DNA of 11,960 bases. Source: Chloroflexota bacterium. Lineage in GTDB: Bacteria > Chloroflexota > Dehalococcoidia > UBA2979. The stretch covers positions 1-11,960 of the forward strand of contig PBOW01000008.1 of the NCBI GenBank assembly GCA_002725365.1, in the 5' to 3' direction. The notes beneath the pieces were generated by a model that made no database searches, was not told the origin of the DNA, and saw only the letters and a program-made list of their open reading frames with translations. Below are positions 1-6,511 of the stretch, piece after piece. The position numbers were made by a program, and so were the translations under genes. Each line of letters begins with the position of its first letter. The first letter of the stretch is position 1.

Positions 1-361
1 CAACTGCTTGCTTGATGGCTTGAGCCGCCACAGGAATATATTCCTCAGCCGGCAATTCAACGGGAATAAGTGATTCATCTCGGGTAGTCATAGGATCTTC
101 ACCGGCTGCGATTTTTTCAGGATCCAGACCGATCTGGAACTCGTAAATGTCGCCATCATTTCCAAGGATTAAACATCCGTACTGTGAACTTACTGACTCA
201 GGGCACTCTATCTCTATGCCGTACGCAAACATTGCACCGGGGAAAACGGGAAATTCTTCGAATTCCTCCGCTATTTTTCTTAGGATATCGCTCAAATTAT
301 CAGCAGTCTTCTGCAAGAGAGCTGTGCTAGTAATTTCGAACATCTCATAACTATCAGTCAT
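1..361 (-). CDS. Hypothetical acidic protein, 3' end beyond window (partial)
   Basis: An open frame runs on the minus strand from ATG at 361 to the left edge without a stop, giving 120 codons; the C-terminus lies outside the window. The product starts MTDSYEMFEITS. A predicted helix follows (about residues 11-40, TALLQKTADNLSDILRKIAEEF), then a region that could be beta-rich (FAYGIEIECPES, YGCLILGNDGDIYEFQIGLD), then an acidic proline-containing stretch ending in another helix. No signal peptide, membrane segment or catalytic motif is visible, so a cytosolic protein is likely. An AAGGA ribosome binding site at 370-374 sits 8 nt before the ATG, which supports both the start and the strand. The plus-strand open frame overlapping it has no comparable support. 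I do not recognise the family and give no function. It is divergent from the pseudophosphatase-like gene, with 112 nt between the two start codons. Confidence 0.72.
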   Translation of the reverse strand, partial: MTDSYEMFEITSTALLQKTADNLSDILRKIAEEFEEFPVFPGAMFAYGIEIECPESVSSQYGCLILGNDGDIYEFQIGLDPEKIAAGEDPMTTRDESLIPVELPAEEYIPVAAQAIKQAV

Positions 362-385
362 ATATGATTTCCTTATCTACACACA

Positions 386-413
386 AATATACCCAACGGT
401 GTATAACGCTCAA
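386..413 (-). promoter_or_regulatory. Candidate sigma-70-like promoter of the left-edge hypothetical gene
   Basis: Read on the minus strand, TTGAGC (408-413) and TATATT (386-391) are separated by 16 nt, giving a 4/6 match to the -35 and a 5/6 match to the -10 consensus. Transcription would begin near 379, leaving an 18-20 nt leader that contains the AAGGA site at 370-374 before the ATG at 361. The elements and spacing are visible; promoter activity is inferred. In the opposite direction a TATATT at 427-432 precedes the plus-strand gene, but I could find no convincing -35 partner. Confidence 0.4.
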
Positions 414-473
414 TAGTTATTCAGAATATATTAGAGGTAAGACGACCGGCTGGGGAGAAACGGGCATAATCAT

Positions 474-2366
474 TTGACGCTTTGGCTCAGGCAATTTCCG
501 GTCCCTGCTAATAGAATCGAAAGAGATAGCTCACTTGTCATGAGGAGCCTTGATACTGAGGTCCCCACATCACTGATCGTGCTCGTTGAACCACTGACCG
601 AAAACGCAGTCGAACATGTCAATGAAATAGCTCAAACATTGTTCAATGACCTGCAGTCCGCCTTGATAGAAGGTGCGCGAACCAAAACATTTAGTATCGA
701 GCTCGCCATTCAGAACGCCAGTCGTCGGTTGAACACACATGCAGCAAATCAAGAATTTGAAAATAGGCAGATTGTCTCTATAGCGTGCGTAGAAATTCAA
801 GAGGATCAAGCAATAATCGGCTTATCAGGGCCCACACACTGTTTTTTACGCGATCAAGCTGGTCTGTTTTCACTGACAACTGAAGATCATGAATCAGCTG
901 CTCCAGTCGGTGTGAGCGGACGATTACCAAAGGTGCGATTTTTCAATACCAATCTCCAACATCAAGAATTACTCTTAACAACTTCCGCCACTCGATCAGA
1001 CCAAATCCTCAGCAATATTATGTCTTCAGATCTGGTTCGAACAGAGCTATGGAACAAAGTGATCGAACATCTCCGTGACACTCCTTCTGCCTCCGCAGTA
1101 TTGATCGCTTGGGAAGAAGATCTCGGCGACGAAGCTAGGGGCAAAGACGATATACATACACAAAACTCTCCAAGTACTTACTCTCAATCGCCTCCGGCTG
1201 TTTTCAAGTCGGCACCGATGAAAATTAAACACTTAGTCAGTAAACATTTGTGGCGGGTTTTAAGTGTCCTGTTGGTGCTATCGATTTCCGTAACAATAGG
1301 ATTACAAATGTACGAGGCTAACCAATTCGACTTTTGGAATAAACATGAGCACATAATCCTTGAAGCAAAGTTGCAGGCATCACAAAGTCTACTGGTGGCC
1401 CAAGGCAACTCCCCAAGTGCAGAGTCGCGGGCCACCTTGCACAGCGCACAACAGATGCTCACCGACACCCTGAATATAACTGGCACTAATACTGAACTGG
1501 AAGCACTCCAAAATGAAATACTACTCCGTATCACCACTCTTGATAAGACAACATTACTCACAGACCTCAAACTCGTACTAGCACCAAGTCCACTGGATAC
1601 TAATGTTCATTATGGTTCGTTCCTGCTTGCGAACAACCACCTATGGATCCTTGAATCAAACTCTGGGGAAGTGCTAAAAATTGATGATGCAAGCTCGTCG
1701 CAGTATGTACCCGAAGTCATTTTTGTTCGCGGGGTCACATACCAGGGTGTTCCGAGTAACACACCAGTCGATATAGCCTGGGATGAGCCTCGAAACCGTC
1801 TCCTTATCCTGGACATAAATGGCAAACTGTTCGCTAGCGATCCAACTTCCAAATATCAGCCTAAACCAATAGCCGGTTCTCTATCCTTATCGGAAGATAC
1901 CAAAAGACAGTTCGTCACCACGGGCGACACCACCTACATGCTCAGTTCTGACGGTGTGGTCACTACTTACGTAATCAGTCGCAGCGCGATTAGAAAGATA
2001 AAAACCTCTCAAATAGCTCGAGTGTCTGAATCCAATCTTTTCAAGCTAGATGCGCATAAAGATGGCATGATCGTGTTGGGAGATAAAGGTCTTTACGTAA
2101 TCCGCCAAGGTACTCCAACATCGCTCGTTCCAAACGTGTCACCTTCTCCAGAAAAAGCAACGTCGATTTTATCCACTGACGGTGGTTCGAGTTTGTTGAT
2201 TGGCGATCCAGTAAATCAAAGGATTATTCACATTTCGGATAGTGGTGGACTGATCAGGCAATATGTTCATCCGCTGCTTGCAGATATTGTGAACATTGTG
2301 GCTACTGAGAATCGCATATATGTCCTCAGTAAAGATTCAATACGATCGTTCGAATATTGGAAGTAA
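474..2366 (+). CDS. Membrane-anchored PP2C-like pseudophosphatase with C-terminal beta-propeller-like domain
   Basis: The product has 630 residues in four parts. Residues about 33-213 resemble a PPM/PP2C phosphatase fold, with strand-helix order like the family (LIVLVEP, then a long helix, then IIGLSGPTHCFLRD in place of the usual VGDSRAYLLRD). The metal-binding aspartates are absent: the GDS position reads S118-G119-P120, the SDG position reads TTSAT (169-173), and the late DN.T position reads SASAV. It is therefore probably catalytically dead. A basic stretch (250-261) precedes one membrane helix at about 262-278, which suggests the N-terminal domain is cytoplasmic. A helical linker (about 290-362) leads to repeated beta-strand segments (about 375-630; NRLLILDINGKLF, DGMIVLGDKGLYVI, SSLLIGDPVNQRIIHI), resembling an NHL/YVTN-type propeller outside the membrane. 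The start is uncertain: TTG at 474 has GGAG 16 nt upstream; ATG at 540 (Met23) also lacks a good site. The physiological role is unknown; a sensory or scaffold role is inference. Confidence 0.72.
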   Translation: MTLWLRQFPVPANRIERDSSLVMRSLDTEVPTSLIVLVEPLTENAVEHVNEIAQTLFNDLQSALIEGARTKTFSIELAIQNASRRLNTHAANQEFENRQIVSIACVEIQEDQAIIGLSGPTHCFLRDQAGLFSLTTEDHESAAPVGVSGRLPKVRFFNTNLQHQELLLTTSATRSDQILSNIMSSDLVRTELWNKVIEHLRDTPSASAVLIAWEEDLGDEARGKDDIHTQNSPSTYSQSPPAVFKSAPMKIKHLVSKHLWRVLSVLLVLSISVTIGLQMYEANQFDFWNKHEHIILEAKLQASQSLLVAQGNSPSAESRATLHSAQQMLTDTLNITGTNTELEALQNEILLRITTLDKTTLLTDLKLVLAPSPLDTNVHYGSFLLANNHLWILESNSGEVLKIDDASSSQYVPEVIFVRGVTYQGVPSNTPVDIAWDEPRNRLLILDINGKLFASDPTSKYQPKPIAGSLSLSEDTKRQFVTTGDTTYMLSSDGVVTTYVISRSAIRKIKTSQIARVSESNLFKLDAHKDGMIVLGDKGLYVIRQGTPTSLVPNVSPSPEKATSILSTDGGSSLLIGDPVNQRIIHISDSGGLIRQYVHPLLADIVNIVATENRIYVLSKDSIRSFEYWK

Positions 2367-2373
2367 TCCGGAC

Positions 2374-3438
2374 TCAGATACGACGCCAAATCACATTTTC
2401 ACTGGCATCAGTGGACGACGAAACTTTGCCAATATCTGAAAGATATTTAAGGTGTGCAATCGTTTCTCCAAGGGCCATTCGTTTTTTAAAAATCGAGAAC
2501 CCTTCAAATGGCTTGTTCCAAGTCACTCTGGAAGAGATCATGGCAGCCGTAGCTGAATTAGATTCGCCAATTCCTGCCATCACCTCCTCGCATCGCTTTT
2601 CATGGTGGTCAAGCAGTTCGTCACAACGCTCACTCAAGTCATCTATAAGGTTTTCGTGTGCCGGTAAGCCTCGGTTGCGGCCGAGATCTCGAATCTTTAT
2701 CAGAGAGTCTAAAAACTCCCCTAATGGATTCCGATCGGCCTCCTCATCTTCAGGCGACAAGGATACATTGGGTGTAATTCGCCCTAGTATGTGATCGCCG
2801 GTCAGGACCATACTCTTATCGAGGATCTCCACACAAAGGTGTCCCGGGGTATGACCTGGAGTCCAATGGGCTCGCAATTCCCACCCGTTGACGTCAATCT
2901 TCTGCCCATCAGTTAGAAGAATATCCGCGTTGATTCGTTTAGAAAACCAAGAGTTATCACGGCCATCCGCACTACCTCTATCACTATTTGTACCTGTACT
3001 AAAACCCTCTGCAATTTCCGATTTCGAGATACCGTGTCTAATCATCCAGTGGTTATTTTGTTGAACCCAGTCTGCACTCCCTCTTGAGCTATCCGAATAC
3101 CACTTCGCCTCTCTGGCCATCATGGCAATATCACATTTAGGTGATTGCTGTTTAATCCAAGAAGCCATCCCAAGATGGTCTGGATGCGCATGGGAGATCA
3201 TTAGTGTATGAACATCAGATACGTTAAAACCTAATTTCGACAGCTGTGACTCTAAGGCGCTTTGTGCTCGCTCAGTACCGTGACCGCTGTCATATAGTGC
3301 AACGCCGTCCCCTGTAACAAACGCATATGCATACACCCACGGGAGGGCCTCTGAGGTCATCGGAGTCCTGAGTCGCCATAACCCGTCAACAATTATCTCA
3401 GGTTCCCAAGGAGCATCAGGCCAATCAGTGTCACCCAC
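2374..3438 (-). CDS. Metallo-beta-lactamase-fold hydrolase with C-terminal winged-helix-like region
   Basis: This is an MBL-superfamily enzyme expected to bind two metals in the cytosol. Numbered from the GTG start (354 residues), the metal-binding motif HAHPDH is at 83-88, followed by TPGHTPGH (193-200, metal His196), TGDH (213-216, bridging Asp215) and PAHE (259-262, His261). The C-terminal 45 or so residues (KPFEGFSIFKKRMALGETIA onward) resemble the winged-helix tail of LACTB2-like hydrolases (the Pfam lactamase_B domain plus BLACT_WH type). The substrate cannot be read from sequence; thioesters, lactones, nucleic acids and glyoxalase-type substrates all occur in the superfamily. I chose GTG at 3438 because GGAGG (3444-3448) precedes it by 5 nt. 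An in-frame ATG at 3459 and a TTG at 3462 would add 7-8 residues but have no Shine-Dalgarno site. The gene follows nuoN on the same strand at 58 nt and probably shares its transcript. It ends 7 nt from the convergent stop at 2366. Confidence 0.9.
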   Translation of the reverse strand: MGDTDWPDAPWEPEIIVDGLWRLRTPMTSEALPWVYAYAFVTGDGVALYDSGHGTERAQSALESQLSKLGFNVSDVHTLMISHAHPDHLGMASWIKQQSPKCDIAMMAREAKWYSDSSRGSADWVQQNNHWMIRHGISKSEIAEGFSTGTNSDRGSADGRDNSWFSKRINADILLTDGQKIDVNGWELRAHWTPGHTPGHLCVEILDKSMVLTGDHILGRITPNVSLSPEDEEADRNPLGEFLDSLIKIRDLGRNRGLPAHENLIDDLSERCDELLDHHEKRCEEVMAGIGESNSATAAMISSRVTWNKPFEGFSIFKKRMALGETIAHLKYLSDIGKVSSSTDASENVIWRRI

Positions 3439-3443
3439 AGACG

Positions 3444-3448
3444 CCTCC
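3444..3448 (-). promoter_or_regulatory. Ribosome binding site that decides the MBL hydrolase start
   Basis: A perfect GGAGG lies 5 nt before the GTG at 3436-3438. Because it falls inside the longer open frame that begins at ATG 3459, it argues that the shorter GTG start is used. The neighbouring nuoN gene uses the same GGAGG-GTG arrangement. Confidence 0.6.
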
Positions 3449-3496
3449 AAAATCTGCATCAAAAGCCATTATTATTTTCTGGCTCCTCTGATAGAA

Positions 3497-4975
3497 CTAA
3501 AAAAGAGATGTAGCTGCTGTATCTGCCACCGCATATAGTGGCGCACCCCATAAACCAAGGACCACCATAGCAATAAACAATACGAGGGTCGTCAGATATC
3601 CTGACGTCGTCACGCTCAACTTCTTAGAGCTATCCTCAGGCTCGTAAAGGTACATTTGCCGGATGACCATCAGGTAGTAATAGAGCGACACAGTAGACGC
3701 GACCACCGCGACCACAACTAGTCCCAAATGACCCGCCGATACAATCGCCTGAAAGAGTATAAATTTTGTGAAGAAACCAACCAGAAGAGGCATACCAGCC
3801 AATGAGAAAAGTCCCGCGGTAATCAGTAAAGCAAGATATGGACTGGTTTGCGCCAATCCTTTAAAGGCTGATATTTCCTCTGACTCTTCATTATTAAAGA
3901 AGTGAGTAACTCCAACGAATACTAATATATTGGTGATGATGTAGCCCGCAAGGTGCACCAAAACACCTGACGTTGCAATATCAACGTACCCACTCCCAAC
4001 TGCAACTACGGCCATCAGCATATAGCCCATTTGACCAATCGAGGAATATGCTAAAAGTCGCTTGATATTAGTCTGCTGCAGCGCGACCAAGTTGCCAACG
4101 ACCATCGTGGCAACGGCAAGGGCCGAGAAAATCATCTGCCAATCCCCCGCGATCGGAAGTAACGGACCACCAAACCAACGAAGTAGTATTGCAACGGTCG
4201 CCGCTTTAGATGTCGCCGACAGATAGGCTGTCACTGGAATAGGGGCACCTTCGTAGGCGTCTGGTGTCCACATGTGGAAGGGCACGGCAGAAGCTTTGAA
4301 TCCAAGACCAACAATGATCATCACTAGTCCTAGAAGAAGAGTCGGCTCAAGATCAGAAACTGATCCTGATAACGCTGCCGCAATCTCTGAATAATCTGTA
4401 GAACCAGAAACGCCGTATAACAAGCTAAGCCCGTATAAAAGCGACGCCGAGGCCACTCCTCCAAGCAATACATATTTCAGTGATGCTTCGTTAGATCTGA
4501 GATCACCTTTTGTAAGAGATACCGCAATATAAAGAGAAAATGAGAGCAACTCTATACCCAAGTAAGCGGTCAATAATTCTCCTGCCGACGCCATAAGGAC
4601 GGCACCTAATGTGGCAAGAATTAAAAGTCCATAAAATTCTCCAATGTGAGACACATACTTAGAAATATATTCATGTGAGCCCAAAACGATGGTCAGAGTT
4701 ACGCCGTAGAACAACACTCGGAAGAAAGTCGTGAATGAATCGAGAATTATGAGTCCAGCAAAGTTTCCGTCGTGATTCAATCCGATAGTTAAACTGGAGA
4801 CCAGAGCACAAACAATTCCAACAATTGTTAGCGCTAAAGCAATCTGTGATGGAAGTTTTAGTTGAACCTTGAAGGCATCAGCACCCACCACAATCATTGC
4901 GAATAAAACCGCAATTATTTCAGGTAGCACAAGAGAGTAATCGAAATCGAGAAGCTGGCCTGATAGGTCTGTCAC
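3497..4975 (-). CDS. nuoN: NADH-quinone oxidoreductase subunit N
   Basis: NuoN is one of three antiporter-like, proton-translocating membrane subunits of complex I. The 492-residue product has about 14 hydrophobic helices and the usual family length. Ionisable residues expected in the proton path are present: Glu142 in the YLGIELLSFSLY helix, Lys167 (EASLKYVLLG), Lys227 (GFKASAVPFHMW) and Lys257 (SATSKAA). The QQTNIKRLLAYSSIGQMGY segment (about 300-318), typical of the proton_antipo_M domain, is intact. The start is GTG, preceded by GGAGG 6 nt upstream. The gene lies 15 nt after nuoM and is the last nuo gene of the cluster; the MBL hydrolase follows it. Nothing in the reading frame looks broken. 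Confidence 0.97.
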   Translation of the reverse strand: MTDLSGQLLDFDYSLVLPEIIAVLFAMIVVGADAFKVQLKLPSQIALALTIVGIVCALVSSLTIGLNHDGNFAGLIILDSFTTFFRVLFYGVTLTIVLGSHEYISKYVSHIGEFYGLLILATLGAVLMASAGELLTAYLGIELLSFSLYIAVSLTKGDLRSNEASLKYVLLGGVASASLLYGLSLLYGVSGSTDYSEIAAALSGSVSDLEPTLLLGLVMIIVGLGFKASAVPFHMWTPDAYEGAPIPVTAYLSATSKAATVAILLRWFGGPLLPIAGDWQMIFSALAVATMVVGNLVALQQTNIKRLLAYSSIGQMGYMLMAVVAVGSGYVDIATSGVLVHLAGYIITNILVFVGVTHFFNNEESEEISAFKGLAQTSPYLALLITAGLFSLAGMPLLVGFFTKFILFQAIVSAGHLGLVVVAVVASTVSLYYYLMVIRQMYLYEPEDSSKKLSVTTSGYLTTLVLFIAMVVLGLWGAPLYAVADTAATSLF

Positions 4976-4981
4976 ACTAGT

Positions 4982-4986
4982 CCTCC
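4982..4986 (-). promoter_or_regulatory. Ribosome binding site for the GTG start of nuoN
   Basis: GGAGG lies 6 nt before the GTG at 4973-4975, inside the 15-nt nuoM-nuoN gap. It confirms a non-ATG start for this gene. Confidence 0.75.
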
Positions 4987-4990
4987 AACT

Positions 4991-6478
4991 CTACAACGTA
5001 AGCCCAGGTATCTGACTTAACGAACCGGCAATACGGTCAATCCAAGGTGATGGCCACAGGCCAAGTAACAATATTGATGCTGCAAGTACTGCCGCACCCG
5101 AACGCTCGATCCATGTCATTTCTTTCAGAGAATTCCACTTGGGATTGGCCTCGCCAAAAAATGATTGAGCAAGGGCGCGCATCAAATATGTAGTCGTTAT
5201 TGCTGCTGTTAGTACTGCAAGCCCACCCACGATCGGGTATGACCGGAAGGCGCCTATGAAAATATGAACTTCTGCAATGAATCCTGATAGACCAGGCAAG
5301 CCTAGCGAAGCCAGAGCCGCGAACACAAAGAATACAGACCAAATTGGCATTTGCTTAGCAAGTCCACTGAAGTTAGGAAGATCTCGGTTATGTGACTGGT
5401 CGTACATTGCCCCTATCAGCAAGAAGAACAATGCTGTCATAAGTCCATGTGCGGTCATCTGCAGCACAGCTCCCGTCATACCAATAACGTTCATAGTTCC
5501 TAAGCCAACGAAGACATAACCCATATGGGAAACTGATGAGAATCCCATAAGTAGTTTCATGTCCGTTTGACGAAGGGCCGAGATAGCTCCATAGAGAGCT
5601 GCAGTAATACCTAATGCCACCAATGCTGGTCCCCAATAGATCGCCCCTTCTGGCATCATTTGTGCGCCAATCCGGACAATCCCAAATGCACCAACTTTCA
5701 TTAAAACCCCGGCATGGACCATGGACACCGCTGTAGGTGCCGCAGCGTGACCATCGGGTGACCAAGAATGGAACGGGAACATGGCACCTAGAGTTCCACA
5801 ACCTATCACCACTAATGGGAAAAATATTTTCTGGAAATCTTCATCTTTGGAGGCACTCAGAAGTATCTCCATATCGAATGTTCCAAGACCAACTTCCGCA
5901 AACACAGCAAAGATAGCAGCGAAGATGGGAATTGATCCTGCCATAAGCATCATCATTAGTTTCATCGCACCGTATTCTTTGCGGGTAGAGCCCCACACAG
6001 CGATAAGGAGGTACATCGGCAATAAAGCGGTCTCATAAGCTAGGAACCAGAAGAAAAGGTCCATTAACACAAACACACCGAACACCCCGGCTGTAAGTAT
6101 GTAAAACAACACAAAGAAGTCCTTAAGCCTATGCTGTATTTTCCAGGAAACCCAAGTGCCGGGCATCACGACTATCCCAGTAAGCAAGACTAGTGACGCG
6201 GTAACTCCATCAATACCGACCTTGAGCGATATACCAGCATCACCAAGCAGACCAACATTTTCAATCCATGGATAACTTAGTACCCCTTGATACGTGTCAC
6301 CCTCGAACGAGTACGCAGCGAACACATACACTGACATGATGAATAATGCCAGGGAAGATATGGCTGTGATCCCAACGATTGCTGAACGTTCCTTCGAAGG
6401 AACCAGCATCAGACCGACCGCTGTTATAAGCGGCAAGACCATCAAGGCGATCAGAATATATCCATCAGATTCGGTCAT
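4991..6478 (-). CDS. nuoM: NADH-quinone oxidoreductase subunit M (TM7 lysine replaced by leucine)
   Basis: NuoM is the middle antiporter-like subunit of the complex I membrane arm. The product has 495 residues with about 14 helices. The TM5 glutamate (Glu149, FWFLAYETALLPMYLL) and the lysine corresponding to E. coli Lys265 (Lys261, AGVLMKVGAFG) are present, as is the ALRQTDMKLLMGFSSVSHMG segment (301-320). The TM7 lysine, equivalent to E. coli Lys234, is not: the site seven residues before His237 of FPFHSW is Leu230. The downstream segment SPDGHAAAPTAVSMVHAG is of a type I associate with Chloroflexota NuoM, though this is from memory. ATG at 6478 lies 33 nt after the nuoL stop. The ribosome binding site is weak (GGAG 12 nt upstream, or GGGTGAG only 2 nt away), so translation may depend on coupling to nuoL. 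Confidence 0.97.
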   Translation of the reverse strand: MTESDGYILIALMVLPLITAVGLMLVPSKERSAIVGITAISSLALFIMSVYVFAAYSFEGDTYQGVLSYPWIENVGLLGDAGISLKVGIDGVTASLVLLTGIVVMPGTWVSWKIQHRLKDFFVLFYILTAGVFGVFVLMDLFFWFLAYETALLPMYLLIAVWGSTRKEYGAMKLMMMLMAGSIPIFAAIFAVFAEVGLGTFDMEILLSASKDEDFQKIFFPLVVIGCGTLGAMFPFHSWSPDGHAAAPTAVSMVHAGVLMKVGAFGIVRIGAQMMPEGAIYWGPALVALGITAALYGAISALRQTDMKLLMGFSSVSHMGYVFVGLGTMNVIGMTGAVLQMTAHGLMTALFFLLIGAMYDQSHNRDLPNFSGLAKQMPIWSVFFVFAALASLGLPGLSGFIAEVHIFIGAFRSYPIVGGLAVLTAAITTTYLMRALAQSFFGEANPKWNSLKEMTWIERSGAAVLAASILLLGLWPSPWIDRIAGSLSQIPGLTL

Positions 6479-6511
6479 TACTCACCCATGCTCCATCCAT
6501 ATTCTTAATTC

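Noticed and set aside
147-350. 67-codon plus-strand open frame at the left edge
   Set aside because: The opposite strand has a longer frame with promoter and AAGGA site; this frame has neither.
2303-2331. 7-bp inverted repeat (TACTGAG / CTCAGTA, 15-nt loop) near the end of the plus-strand gene, considered as a terminator for the convergent MBL transcript
   Set aside because: It lies inside coding sequence, has a long loop and is not followed by a T-run in the minus direction, so chance is more likely.
2357-2794. 145-codon plus-strand open frame
   Set aside because: It lies opposite the 3' part of the MBL gene, which has intact family motifs; composition and position mark it as an antisense shadow.
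2888-2897. 10-bp perfect palindrome TTGACGTCAA, a possible operator
   Set aside because: It is inside the MBL coding region, is a single copy and encodes ordinary residues (IDVN); no regulatory context.
2957-3090. RGSAD appears twice in the MBL protein (residues about 119-123 and 154-158 of the GTG form), suggesting an internal duplication
   Set aside because: Only five residues match, the flanks differ and the DNA copies diverge; too short to claim a repeat.
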